DNA from: Novosphingobium umbonatum
Lineage (GTDB): Bacteria > Pseudomonadota > Alphaproteobacteria > Sphingomonadales > Sphingomonadaceae
Length of the DNA stretch: 63,265 nt
Assembly: GCF_004005905.1 (NCBI RefSeq)
Contig: NZ_SACO01000017.1
Location: forward strand, 1-63,265
Direction of reading: 5' to 3'
This document shows positions 16,847 through 26,168 of the stretch, piece by piece. The translations under genes and the position numbers were made by a program. Within the stretch, counting starts at the first letter, position 1. Every line of letters starts with the position of its first letter. The notes under the pieces were generated by a model. The model saw only the letters and a list, made by a program, of their open reading frames with translations. It ran no database searches and was not told the DNA's origin.

Positions 16847-19393
16847 ATGCTCGCCCGCCTTATCGAACTCGTCACTGGCGACAGCGAAACGCCCGAACAC
16901 CGCGCTGAAACGCGCGATGTGCCGATGCTCGCCAATTTCCTGGGCTATCGCGCCTATGCCGCCGAGACGCAGATCTTCCACCTGACCCGATCGAAGGGCT
17001 TCATTCTGGAACTGGCGCCACTCATGGGGGCGGACGAGCGCATCGGCGACATCCTGACCTCGATCATCTCCGATGTGCTGGTGGCGGGCTGCGAATTCCA
17101 GATCATCAATTATGCCTCGCCCCGCATCGCCGAGAAGCTGCAAGAATGGGCTTTGCCCCGCATCCGGGCGGGCGCGGTGTTCAATAAGCTCGCCCGCTAC
17201 CGCCTCGATCTGTTGCGCGGCGGGGCCTGGACCTCACTCGCCACGGATGGCCCTTTCCATTTGCGCCAGTTCCGCGTGCTGTTCGCCGTGGGCGTTGGCG
17301 CGGGATCTGGCGTCGATACCGAGACCCTGCTTGCCGTGCGCGACGGGATCACCTCGGCGCTCGACTCGATCAATGTCAAAACCCGGATTTTCAGCCCGAC
17401 CGAGCTGATCCGCTTCATCGACGATGTGGTCTGCCCGGCCACCGGCGCTGGCGATGATGCGCCCGATTACAGCCCCTTCGACCCGATCAACGAGCAATGC
17501 ATCCGCCGCGATCTGGTCACGTGCGTCGAGAAAGATCGCCTGATCCTCGAGGCCCCATCGCTGCGTCCCTCTGGGCTGGTGATCGATGGCACCCCGGAAA
17601 TGGCCGAAGTGAGCCCGCATGAGTTCGATGTGCGGACCATGTCGGTGCGCTACTTCCCCGAACGCTGGGCACCCTGGGACACGCAGAAAGTCATCGGCGA
17701 CATCTTCAATCCCAAGCTCTGCCTGCCATGCCCTGTGCTCCAATCGATAGCCGGGATCATCCCCTCGGCCGAGACTTCCGAAGCCAAGGCAGGTTGGAAG
17801 TTCACCCGCACCACGGCGCTTGCCGATGGTAAGGCCGCGCGGCTTGTCCCGACCCTCAAGACCCAATCGGCAGAGTGGGAGCATGTGCAGGCGCAAGTGC
17901 GCCTCGGGCAGAAGCTGGTCCAGATCTACTACAGCGTCACCATGGTCTCACCGCTCGGCCGGGGCGATGTGAATGAGCGGACGCTCAAAGCCATCTACAA
18001 GGCCGCTGGCTGGGATCTGATCGACGAAACCTATCTCCAGACCGGCGGGCTGCTGGCGTCCTTTCCTTTGACGCTGGCCGATGGCCTGTCGCGCGATCTC
18101 ATGCGGATGCGGCGTTTCCGCACGGTGCTTTCCGCCAATGTTGCAGCCCTCGCACCGGTCCAGGGCGAGTATAATGGCGGGGCCATCCCGCATCTGCTCT
18201 TCATCGGTCGGCGCGGCCAGCCCCAGTTCTGGTCACCCTTTCAGAACAACGCCGGCAACCACAATGTCGCGATCGCGGGCAAGTCGGGCTCTGGCAAGTC
18301 GGTGCTGCTTCAGGATCTGACCGCCAGCCTTGCCGGGGTGAATGCCAAAACCATCGTCATCGATGATGGCTGCTCCTTCGAGCATATGGCCAAGGCCTTG
18401 GGCGGCACGTTCACCGAGTTCAAACTGTCGGCGGGGATCTCGATCAACCCGTTTCGCATGATCGACCTCGATCTTGCCGCGGGCGACGAGGACTATCTGG
18501 TCGACTGCCTCGCCATGCTCAAGGCCATCATCAGCCAGATGGCCCGCTACGAGAACCGCCTCAATGACACCGAGCGCGGGCTGATCGATGCGGCTGTCAA
18601 CGCGGTGTGGAACGAGAAGGCGCGCGAGGGTACCGTCGATGGCATCATCGCAGCTTTGCACGCCGCTGGTCACCCGCAGGCAGATGATCTGGCGACGGCC
18701 CTGCTGCCCTTCTCAGAAGCGGGGACTTACGGGCCGTTCTTCCTGGGCGACACCAATCTCGACCTCTCGGCCGATCTGACGGTCTTCGAGCTGTCGGATC
18801 TTTCCTCACGCGAGGAACTGCGCAGCGTCGTCCTGACCTCGATCATGTTCGTTGCCTCGCAGACGATGCGCAAGCTCGACCGTCAGATCCCCAAAGCGCT
18901 CATCATCGATGAGGCCTGGGCGATGCTGAAGGGCGGCGCGATGGCGGATTTCGTGGAGACCTATTCGCGCACCTGTCGCAAATATGGCGCCTCGCTCATC
19001 ACCGCGACCCAGTCGATCAACGACTTCTACAAGTCGGGCGGATCGAAGGCGGCGCTGGAAAACTCCGACTGGATGCTGGTCCTCCAGCAGAAGCCGGAAA
19101 CCATCGCGGACTTCCGCAAGTCTGACCGCTTCGAGATGGACAATTTCACCGACGCGCTGCTGCGCTCGCTGAAGCGCAATGGCACGGAATATTCCGATCT
19201 CCTTATCCGCGGCCCGGACACGCAGACGGTCTGCCGCCTCGTGCTCGATCCCTTTTCCGGCACGCTCTATTCGTCGAGCCCGGCAGTCTATGCCCGGATC
19301 GAGGCGGAGGTCGCGCGCGGTGCCACTATGGCTGAGGCGATTGAATGCGTAGCCTATGGGCTGGATCGCAAAGCCAAGGGAGCGCGGCCATGA
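16847..19393 (+). CDS. traC: TraC, VirB4-like secretion ATPase
   Basis: An 848-residue cytosolic ATPase that powers pilus assembly. Walker A GKSGSGKS lies at 478-485 (Lys484) and Walker B ALIIDEAWAML near 685. The N-terminal half is the TraC-specific domain that docks on the inner-membrane complex. Length is as expected (F TraC is about 875). The stop overlaps the next ATG (ATGA). Confidence 0.94.
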   Translation: MLARLIELVTGDSETPEHRAETRDVPMLANFLGYRAYAAETQIFHLTRSKGFILELAPLMGADERIGDILTSIISDVLVAGCEFQIINYASPRIAEKLQEWALPRIRAGAVFNKLARYRLDLLRGGAWTSLATDGPFHLRQFRVLFAVGVGAGSGVDTETLLAVRDGITSALDSINVKTRIFSPTELIRFIDDVVCPATGAGDDAPDYSPFDPINEQCIRRDLVTCVEKDRLILEAPSLRPSGLVIDGTPEMAEVSPHEFDVRTMSVRYFPERWAPWDTQKVIGDIFNPKLCLPCPVLQSIAGIIPSAETSEAKAGWKFTRTTALADGKAARLVPTLKTQSAEWEHVQAQVRLGQKLVQIYYSVTMVSPLGRGDVNERTLKAIYKAAGWDLIDETYLQTGGLLASFPLTLADGLSRDLMRMRRFRTVLSANVAALAPVQGEYNGGAIPHLLFIGRRGQPQFWSPFQNNAGNHNVAIAGKSGSGKSVLLQDLTASLAGVNAKTIVIDDGCSFEHMAKALGGTFTEFKLSAGISINPFRMIDLDLAAGDEDYLVDCLAMLKAIISQMARYENRLNDTERGLIDAAVNAVWNEKAREGTVDGIIAALHAAGHPQADDLATALLPFSEAGTYGPFFLGDTNLDLSADLTVFELSDLSSREELRSVVLTSIMFVASQTMRKLDRQIPKALIIDEAWAMLKGGAMADFVETYSRTCRKYGASLITATQSINDFYKSGGSKAALENSDWMLVLQQKPETIADFRKSDRFEMDNFTDALLRSLKRNGTEYSDLLIRGPDTQTVCRLVLDPFSGTLYSSSPAVYARIEAEVARGATMAEAIECVAYGLDRKAKGARP

Positions 19394-19725
19394 GGCGGCG
19401 CGCATCCACAATCAATTGGGGTGCCGTCACCGCTTGCGGTTTGCGCCTCATGGGCTGGTTCGCCGTCAATGTGCTGGCCGCTGCCGGCGTCATGGCGCTG
19501 ATCCTCTTTGCGATCGGCGACTTCTCGCTGCCTATCACCATGGCGCAGCTCGCCAACTTGGCCGACCGCTACGTCGCGGCCAATGCCGTCCGCCGCGATC
19601 AGTTCGACCAAGAGGTCCTCATCGGCTTCTTCGCGATCCTGCTGCTGGTCGCCTTCTTCCGCCGCAGCGGCTTTGCCCGGGCCTTTGAGGACCCCATTGG
19701 CAACAAGGATTTCACCGATGCATGA
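19390..19725 (+). CDS. Small membrane protein of the tra operon
   Basis: A 111-residue protein with two hydrophobic helices (about 13-38 and 73-88) separated by a charged segment (LADRYVAANAVRRDQFDQE). It overlaps traC by ATGA and trbI by eight bases, so it belongs to the operon. I do not recognise the family. Position and topology are compatible with a small assembly or pilin-maturation factor, but that is speculative. Confidence 0.7.
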   Translation: MRRRASTINWGAVTACGLRLMGWFAVNVLAAAGVMALILFAIGDFSLPITMAQLANLADRYVAANAVRRDQFDQEVLIGFFAILLLVAFFRRSGFARAFEDPIGNKDFTDA

Positions 19726-20272
19726 CGACACCCCGCAACCGCAGGGCGAACTGCCTTTGGGGCTGGAGACCGCTTCCACTGCTGTCGCCGTCCCTGGGAA
19801 ACGCCGCAGGCTCCTGACTTTCCTCGCCGGTAATCGCCGCCAGATCCTTGCTATGGGCCTCACCGGCGCTTGCCTGCTCTGGGGAAGCTGGGCCACCCAC
19901 AAGCTGCTCGGCCTCGAGCAGCGCGTAACCACGATCCGCAAAGTGGCTTTGGCCGATCTCGTGCGCGAATATGTCCAGACTGAGGCCCGCAGCGGCGCCA
20001 CGCCCGACCAGATCACGGCGGAAACCGGCGCTTACCTCAAGGCCCTCAATCTCGCCGTCGCGCGCCATGCCGCGCAAGGCGAAGTCCTGCTGCTGAGCAA
20101 CGCCGTCGTTGCGGGCGATGTCCCCGACATCACCGCCACCATCCGCGACGAGACCTATGCCAGCCTCGCCAAGCCGCAAACCGGCGCAGCGGTGCCATCC
20201 ATCGCCAGCCCTTCAGCGCAGATGCAGCAGTTCTTCGATGCCAAGGGAGCCAATCATGGCAGCGGCAAGTGA
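19718..20272 (+). CDS. trbI: TrbI-like T4SS protein
   Basis: A 184-residue bitopic protein with a short cytosolic N-terminus, a membrane helix (~43-62) and a periplasmic helical part with LADLVREYVQTEARSGAT. The TrbI family in F-type systems affects pilus extension and retraction. Place before the peptidase gene and traW is the standard one. ATG 19718 is used; it overlaps the upstream gene by eight bases. Confidence 0.78.
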   Translation: MHDDTPQPQGELPLGLETASTAVAVPGKRRRLLTFLAGNRRQILAMGLTGACLLWGSWATHKLLGLEQRVTTIRKVALADLVREYVQTEARSGATPDQITAETGAYLKALNLAVARHAAQGEVLLLSNAVVAGDVPDITATIRDETYASLAKPQTGAAVPSIASPSAQMQQFFDAKGANHGSGK

Positions 20273-20798
20273 GAGCGCGCCGATCTCCGCTCCGCGCCGT
20301 CCGTCCTGGCGGCTGAAGCTCGGCGGCATCGCGCTGATCGGCGGCACCGCGCTTGGTTGGTCGGCGCTCAAGGACTGGCACGACCATCACGCCTTCCTCA
20401 TCAACGCCAGTGAATCGCTGCCGAACTGGGCGCTACTGGTTGAGACGGGACGCTTTCCGGCGCGCGGCGATTATGTCGTTTTCGCGCCCGGCCATGATCC
20501 ACTTGTGCTCCGGCATTTCGGGGCCAATCCCAAGCCCTTCGCCAAGATCGCCTATGGCGTGCCGGGCGATGTGGTGAGCCGCCAAGGGGCCGATGTGCTG
20601 GTCAATGGCCAGGCTGTCGGTCACCTCAAGCCCAAGACCCATCAAGGCGAGGATCTTCTGCCTGGTCCGCTAGGCATCATCCCTCAGGGGTGCATCTATG
20701 CCGGAAGCCCGCACAAGGACGGGTTCGACAGCCGCTATGCCGCGATCGGCTTTGTCTGCCGCGATCGGTTGATCGGCATCGGGACGCCCATCCTGTGA
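20256..20798 (+). CDS. TraF/TrhF-type S26 signal peptidase
   Basis: A 180-residue membrane-bound serine peptidase of the S26 family. It has an N-terminal helix (~21-37), the nucleophile region ASESLPNW with Ser54, and the general base in AKIAYGVPGD with Lys97. Relatives at this place process pilin or other Tra precursors. ATG 20256 has AGGGAG upstream and overlaps trbI by 17 bases. It is a different protein from the thioredoxin-like TraF at 25239. Confidence 0.86.
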   Translation: MAAASESAPISAPRRPSWRLKLGGIALIGGTALGWSALKDWHDHHAFLINASESLPNWALLVETGRFPARGDYVVFAPGHDPLVLRHFGANPKPFAKIAYGVPGDVVSRQGADVLVNGQAVGHLKPKTHQGEDLLPGPLGIIPQGCIYAGSPHKDGFDSRYAAIGFVCRDRLIGIGTPIL

Positions 20799-21457
20799 TG
20801 CGCGCAGGCCCCACCTCGATCCTGCTGGCTGCGCTCGGGCTTTCTTCGGTGCCAATGATGGCGAGCGCCCGCGACTTCGGCACGTTTGGCCCGACCTGGT
20901 CGATTGCCGAACCCGATCTGCTGGCGGTCATCAAGGCGCGGCTCGAGGCCGCTCGGCAGAGCGGCAAGCTCGAGGCCATGAACCAGCGCTTTGTCGAAGC
21001 CACTGAGGCCAGTGTGCGCCGCCCCCATGCCGTGGCAGGGATCACGCCTGCCACCAGCGACCGGCGCTGGGGCTTCGATCCCAGCGTTACCTTGTCGCAG
21101 GACATCCGTGATGCTCGTGGGCATTTGATCGCCGCGCAGGGCCAGCGCTTCAATCCGCTGAACCATTTGAATCTCGCGCATAGCTTCGCCTTCATTGATG
21201 GCGATAGCGCAGAAGAGCGCGACTGGGCCTTGCGGCAGGGCGCAACCGACAAGCTCTGGATCGTGCTGGTCAAAGGCTCGCCCACTGACCTCATGAAAGC
21301 AACCCAGCGGCGGTTCTATTTCGATCAGATGGGCAGCCTGACGGGCAAGTTCGGCATCGCCCACACCCCAGCGCTGCTCGTCCAGCAGGGCGACCATCTC
21401 GACATCCGCGAAGTGGCGCTTGCCCGAAATGGAGAACGCTCAGGAGAACGCCGATGA
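20798..21457 (+). CDS. traW: TraW, pilus assembly protein
   Basis: A 219-residue periplasmic protein with signal peptide (~1-24, ending MASA). It has the TraW segments FGTFGPTWSIAEPDLL near the mature N-terminus and GQRFNPLNHL in the middle. TraW works with TrbC and TraU in pilus assembly. The ATG shares one base with the upstream TGA and the stop overlaps traU. Confidence 0.88.
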   Translation: MRAGPTSILLAALGLSSVPMMASARDFGTFGPTWSIAEPDLLAVIKARLEAARQSGKLEAMNQRFVEATEASVRRPHAVAGITPATSDRRWGFDPSVTLSQDIRDARGHLIAAQGQRFNPLNHLNLAHSFAFIDGDSAEERDWALRQGATDKLWIVLVKGSPTDLMKATQRRFYFDQMGSLTGKFGIAHTPALLVQQGDHLDIREVALARNGERSGERR

Positions 21458-22536
21458 AGCGCATCCGCCCCGTTTTCTGGAAACGCTTCGGGCGTGGGCT
21501 CCGGTCGGGCAAAGGTGCGCCCCGACCTCGTCGAACCCGCCGGTTCTGGGCCATGATCGCCGCCAGCCTTGCGCTGGGATCGGCGCAGGTCGCTCAAGCG
21601 CAAGGCTCGCCCACCTGCCACGGCCATTTCCCCAATCCCATCACCGACATTTGCTGGGATTGCTTCTTCCCGCTCTCGATTGGTGGCTTCGACCTCTGGC
21701 CGAGCGACAAGCCCGATCCATCAAACCCCAGCCTGCCGGTCTGCCTGTGCGGGATCCGGCCGGGCCTGTCGTTCGGCTTCTGGGAACCTGTGCGCCTGAT
21801 CGATGTGACGACCAAGCCCTTCTGTTTCCCGAACCTTGGCGGGCTGACGATCAACCCCGGCATGTATGTCGGCAACGGCCACGTTTCGGCCCCCTCGCAG
21901 AAGGGTGGGAACACCCAGATGTCTGCCCAGTATCAGGCGCATTATTACGTCTATCCGCTGTTCTATCTGCTCGAACTGCTGGGCGATTTCATCTGCTTTG
22001 AATCCGCCTCCTTCGATCTGGCCTATATGACCGAGATCGATCCGACCTGGAACGACGATACGCTGGCCGCCCTGGTCTATCCCGAGACTGTCGTCTTCGA
22101 CTTTCCGCTCGCACAGGTCGCCTGTGCTGCCGATTGCGTGGCCGCCACTGCCGCCTTGCCACTCGACCAGCTCTTCTGGTGCGCGGGCTGCAATGGCTCG
22201 ATGTATCCCATGACCGGCAACATCGGGAACAGCGACACGATGGACCAGTCGATGCGGCTCGCTGCCGAGCGCATGGTTTTCAAGATGCACCGCACCGCGC
22301 TCGCTTGGGGCACGATGGGCGATCAGGGCCTCTGCGGCAAATACATCATGCCGATCATGAGGAAGCAGCAATACCGGCTGCAAATGGTCAATCCCGTGGC
22401 GGCCACCACAGGCCGCTACGCCTGCCAACCGCCCGGTGGATCGACCGCCGTCCAGCTCACCTCTCACACCTATCCGGTGGTGGGCGAGGACGTGGGCTAT
22501 CTCCTTTGGCGCAAGCGCAATTGCTGCGCGTTCTGA
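21454..22536 (+). CDS. traU: TraU, pilus assembly/DNA transfer protein
   Basis: A 360-residue periplasmic protein rich in cysteine (for example DICWDCFFPLSIGGF and LFWCAGCNGSMYP), which explains the DsbC and TraF helpers. The basic N-terminus before the signal helix (~32-50, ending QAQ) is longer than usual. TraU is needed more for DNA transfer than for pilus formation in F-type systems. It overlaps traW by four bases. Confidence 0.92.
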   Translation: MKRIRPVFWKRFGRGLRSGKGAPRPRRTRRFWAMIAASLALGSAQVAQAQGSPTCHGHFPNPITDICWDCFFPLSIGGFDLWPSDKPDPSNPSLPVCLCGIRPGLSFGFWEPVRLIDVTTKPFCFPNLGGLTINPGMYVGNGHVSAPSQKGGNTQMSAQYQAHYYVYPLFYLLELLGDFICFESASFDLAYMTEIDPTWNDDTLAALVYPETVVFDFPLAQVACAADCVAATAALPLDQLFWCAGCNGSMYPMTGNIGNSDTMDQSMRLAAERMVFKMHRTALAWGTMGDQGLCGKYIMPIMRKQQYRLQMVNPVAATTGRYACQPPGGSTAVQLTSHTYPVVGEDVGYLLWRKRNCCAF

Positions 22537-22550
22537 CGGGAGGGTCAAAG

Positions 22551-23309
22551 ATGCGCAAATCTCTCCTGCTTCTCGGCTCGCTGGTCGCTCTCGGCGGCGT
22601 CGGCACTGTGCTGGCGCAAACGCAGGTTGATGGGCTCGATCTCGGTGCCATCAACAAGGCGGCGCAGGCTCATGCCCGCAATCTGGGTCAATTCGTCGAT
22701 CAGGTGCTTGGCCATCAGGCTGAGGCCAACGCCGATCTGGCCGACGACATGGCCGCGCTGGTCGAAGGTTCGCAGGCCAAAGTGAAGGCAGAGGCGGCAG
22801 CGCGGGCCAAGGCGAACCCGACCGGCTATCCGATCGATCTCGATGCGCTGGTAGCGAACGCCGGCCGAAGCATGGCACCGTCCCCCCAATCCGCGCCCAT
22901 GCTTATTGCCTTTGCCAGCCTGTCGATGCCGCTTGAATCTCTCAAGCGCATGATCGCCGATGTTTCCAAGGCGGGCGGCATGGTGGTCTTTCGCGGTTTC
23001 TCGCCCGGTGGCCCCAAGCCCTTCATGGCCGCGCTGCATGAGGCCATCGGCGATACCTCAGGCGCCCATGTCAGCATCGATCCCAGGCTTTTCCGGGTCT
23101 ATGGCATCGAGGCGGTGCCCACCTATGTGGCGGCATCGTCCAGCTTTGATCTGTGTTCAGGCGAAGACTGCGCCAGCAAGCCCACACCCTTTGACCGCAT
23201 CGCCGGTAATGTGACGACGCATTTCGCGCTCGAGACGATCGCGCAGGGGCGCGGCCCCGGCGCGCCAGTGGCTAGCCAGGCGCTGGCCAATCTGGAGCGC
23301 GTTCCATGA
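22551..23309 (+). CDS. trbC: TrbC-type T4SS protein
   Basis: A 252-residue periplasmic protein with signal peptide (~1-21), a helical middle and the conserved TrbC part with MLIAFASLSMPLESLKRM and GGMVVFRGFSPGG. It interacts with TraW in F-type systems, where some lineages have the two fused. ATG 22551 follows GGGAGG. The stop overlaps traN by four bases. Confidence 0.86.
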   Translation: MRKSLLLLGSLVALGGVGTVLAQTQVDGLDLGAINKAAQAHARNLGQFVDQVLGHQAEANADLADDMAALVEGSQAKVKAEAAARAKANPTGYPIDLDALVANAGRSMAPSPQSAPMLIAFASLSMPLESLKRMIADVSKAGGMVVFRGFSPGGPKPFMAALHEAIGDTSGAHVSIDPRLFRVYGIEAVPTYVAASSSFDLCSGEDCASKPTPFDRIAGNVTTHFALETIAQGRGPGAPVASQALANLERVP

Positions 23310-25234
23310 GAGCCCGCTCGATCCCCCTTCGTGGAATGGCGTCTGGTGCGGTGGTTGCCGCAGCCCTGCTGACCAGCACGACCGTATCGGCCCAGACCGT
23401 CGACCCCAAGGCCACGGCCAGCGCGATTGCCAGCCAGTTGCAGGGCCAGGTCACTGGCAATGTCACCAGCCAATCCGCGCCCAATGCCGTGCCGGGCTAT
23501 GGCGGCGCTGATCTGCCACAGGGCCAATATCTGTCGAACCCCAACAGCCTGGCAGGCGATGGCGCAGTCGCGGCGGTGACCTCGCAGCCCTATGCCATTG
23601 TCACGAACCCCAACCGGCCGACAGTCGATGCATCGACGCTTGGCCTGGCAAGCGCCAAACAGGTTGAAAGCAGCCCGACGAGCTACACCGGCATTGCGGG
23701 CAGTTCGCAGGGCAATTGCCAGCCAATCCCTGCGAGTAGCGGGACGGCGAGCACCTATTACGATTCCTGTCAGATCGGCACGGCCGAGGCCGATAGCAAT
23801 TTCACCTGCACCATTGGCTGGACCAACCAGTTCACCAGTGCCTACCAATACACCTGCCACACCTCGGAATGGGACATCTACAACCCCAACACCGGTGGCA
23901 CCTTCTACTGGGGTGAAGTCTCGGACTGCGGCAGCTTTGCCAGCCAGTCCTCTTGCTCGCAGGTGGGGCAGACCAAGAAGCCCTCGGTCACGATCTGGCC
24001 GCCCGGAGCCGGGCTTGGCATGGTCTTCACCGAGACCGACACAACCTACAATTGCGGCGCGCAGACCAACTATGGGGCCAGCGCGTCGAAGACCTATTGC
24101 ATCAACCACACAACCTTGTGCTTTGAGCCGCCCCCGCAGGATCAGGCGCCGGGCGTGCCCGGTGCTGCCTATGTCGGGCAGATCCAGACCTATCAAGGCT
24201 CGACCGTCGATAATGCCGACTGTCAGGCCAAGCTGAAGGCCCTGCCAACCGGCGAGACCTGCCTGCAACCCACGCAAGTCTGCGTGGATGCGTCGCCCAC
24301 CACCCGCACCATCAACGGCGTCGCGGTCACCCATGATTGCTGGCAGTGGCAGGCAACCTATCAGTGCAGCACGCTTTCGAGCGCCAATGACTGCGCCACG
24401 CTGTCGGCCAAGAGCAGTTGCAGGTTTGACCATGAGGTCTGCCTCGACAGCCCACAGACGGGCGCCTGTCAGGTCAAGAGCGAGGTCTATAAATGCACGA
24501 CGCCTGCCGCAACACAGACCACCCAAGCCTATTCCTGCAGCGGCGATGTCTACTGCATCGACGGGAGCTGCACCCAGCTTCCGACGTCGCCAGCCCCTGA
24601 TCTGGCCAATGCGCTCGTGGCCATGAACGCCATGAAGGATGCCAACCAGCAGTTCGACGCCAACAAGCTGACCATCTTCGATGGCGATGCCACCGGCTGC
24701 CACAAGCCGCTCTTCGGCCTCGTCAATTGCTGCGCGGGCAAGGTTTCAGGCCTGCTGACCGGCGCAGCGGCGGCCTCGGCCGCGATTGGGATCGCCTCAG
24801 GCAACCCTGCCATGCTGCTTGGCCTTGTGACCCAGTTCCTGCCGCTCTTCATGTGCTCGGGCGAGGAGATGCAACTCGACGTGAAGGACCGCATGGGCCT
24901 GTGCCACTATGTCGGTGAGTATTGCTCGGAAAAGGCGCTCTTCGTCTGCACCACGATGCGCAAGAGCTACTGCTGCTATCAGTCCAAGCTCGCCCGCGTG
25001 ATCCAGGAACAGGGCCGCGCCCAATTGGGGCTGGATTTCGGAAGCCCGCAATCGCCCAGCTGCACGGGCTTCACCGTCGACCAATTCTCCAAGCTCGACC
25101 TGTCCAAGATGGATTTTGCCGAGGTGTTTGCCGACTTCACCAGCGCCGTTTCGCTGCCCCCCTCGCTCCAGACCTCGGCTCAGATCCAGCAGAAGGTCCA
25201 AGCCTACTATCAAACCCATGGTCAAGGATCCTGA
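23306..25234 (+). CDS. traN: TraN, mating-pair stabilisation adhesin
   Basis: A 642-residue outer-membrane protein with signal peptide (~1-30) and a high number of cysteines spread over the middle and C-terminal parts (for example CMRSYCCYQ-like clusters near 550). TraN binds receptors on recipient cells and stabilises mating pairs; the variable central region decides receptor range in known plasmids. It overlaps trbC by four bases and lies four bases before traF. Confidence 0.9.
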   Translation: MRARSIPLRGMASGAVVAAALLTSTTVSAQTVDPKATASAIASQLQGQVTGNVTSQSAPNAVPGYGGADLPQGQYLSNPNSLAGDGAVAAVTSQPYAIVTNPNRPTVDASTLGLASAKQVESSPTSYTGIAGSSQGNCQPIPASSGTASTYYDSCQIGTAEADSNFTCTIGWTNQFTSAYQYTCHTSEWDIYNPNTGGTFYWGEVSDCGSFASQSSCSQVGQTKKPSVTIWPPGAGLGMVFTETDTTYNCGAQTNYGASASKTYCINHTTLCFEPPPQDQAPGVPGAAYVGQIQTYQGSTVDNADCQAKLKALPTGETCLQPTQVCVDASPTTRTINGVAVTHDCWQWQATYQCSTLSSANDCATLSAKSSCRFDHEVCLDSPQTGACQVKSEVYKCTTPAATQTTQAYSCSGDVYCIDGSCTQLPTSPAPDLANALVAMNAMKDANQQFDANKLTIFDGDATGCHKPLFGLVNCCAGKVSGLLTGAAAASAAIGIASGNPAMLLGLVTQFLPLFMCSGEEMQLDVKDRMGLCHYVGEYCSEKALFVCTTMRKSYCCYQSKLARVIQEQGRAQLGLDFGSPQSPSCTGFTVDQFSKLDLSKMDFAEVFADFTSAVSLPPSLQTSAQIQQKVQAYYQTHGQGS

Positions 25235-25238
25235 CGCC

Positions 25239-26168
25239 ATGCGCCAAGCCTCACGTCCTATCGCCGCCCCGCTGATCGCCTTGCTGACCAGCGCAAGCCT
25301 CGTCGCCGCCAGCCCGCTGATGGCCTTGGGAACCCCTCCGGCCAGCGCCGCGCTGGAACAAGAGGACATGTCCAATCGTGAGCTTGTGGACCCGTCCACG
25401 GGTGAACAGGTGGACAGCACCACAGGTGAACATGTGGACACGTCCACAGTGACTGGCGATCCCTTCTATTGCGGCGAGCGAAAACTCGGCACCTGGTTCT
25501 ATTGCGAGCGCCCCAAGCCCAAGCCTGCCAACCCCAGCGCCTCGGCCAGTGCCGCATCGCCCACCTACCGCCAGCAACTCGACAAGATCGGCGCGCGGCT
25601 TGAGGAGCTGAAGGCCAAGGCCATCCTTGAGCCAAGCTCGGACAACATCATTGCCTATGTCCGCTATCAGCGCGAACAGCTCGACCGCGCCTCGACCTTT
25701 GCTGATGTCTGGGAACGCGCGATCTGGCAGCACCCCGATCTCGACTACACGCTTCAGCGGCCGGTCAGCACGCTGGGCAAGACCGCATGGCTTGCCCAGC
25801 GCAAGACCGACCGGGAGGCCGTCATTGCCTCGCTGTCGGAACGCTACGGCCTGTTCTTCTTCTACTCCTCAAGCTGCGGGGCGTGTGAGGTCTTCTCACC
25901 CATCGTCCGCTCACTCTCGGACAAGTACCACCTCTCGGTCCTGCCGGTCTCGATGGACGGCGGCCCGACGCCCGCCTTTCCGCGCTATGTCGTCAACCAG
26001 GGCCAGTATGAGAAGATGGGCCTTGAAGGCGGCCAGGTGCCGGCCCTTGTGCTCTTCGACACTTACCTCAAAAAGCCAATCCCCATCGGCTATGGCATCA
26101 TGGCCGAGGATGAGGTGCTGCAACGCATCTTCTATCTGACCAGCGTCAAACCGGGGAGCGACTTCTGA
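25239..26168 (+). CDS. traF: TraF, thioredoxin-like pilus assembly protein
   Basis: A 309-residue periplasmic protein with signal peptide (~1-38), a short repeat segment (VDPSTGEQ-like units at 50-73), and a C-terminal thioredoxin fold. The motif Cys213-Gly-Ala-Cys216 is kept, whereas F-plasmid TraF has lost it, so this one may be redox active. It should act with DsbC on TraN, TraU and TraH. ATG 25239 is followed at once by the signal peptide. The stop overlaps the traH ATG. Confidence 0.88.
   Translation: MRQASRPIAAPLIALLTSASLVAASPLMALGTPPASAALEQEDMSNRELVDPSTGEQVDSTTGEHVDTSTVTGDPFYCGERKLGTWFYCERPKPKPANPSASASAASPTYRQQLDKIGARLEELKAKAILEPSSDNIIAYVRYQREQLDRASTFADVWERAIWQHPDLDYTLQRPVSTLGKTAWLAQRKTDREAVIASLSERYGLFFFYSSSCGACEVFSPIVRSLSDKYHLSVLPVSMDGGPTPAFPRYVVNQGQYEKMGLEGGQVPALVLFDTYLKKPIPIGYGIMAEDEVLQRIFYLTSVKPGSDF
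25386..25457 (+). repeat. Three 24-base repeats inside traF
   Basis: Units start at 25386, 25410 and 25434 and encode VDPSTGEQ, VDSTTGEH and VDTSTVTG. Units one and three contain perfect palindromes, GTGGAC-CC-GTCCAC and GTGGAC-AC-GTCCAC. The repeat encodes the flexible link just after the signal peptide, so copy-number change would keep the frame. Confidence 0.8.

Noticed and set aside
23123..24703. Long minus-strand open frame of 526 codons opposite traN
   Set aside because: It is in the shadow of a well-supported gene, has low-complexity Gly/Ala/Arg composition, no ribosome site and no known domain. High GC creates such frames.
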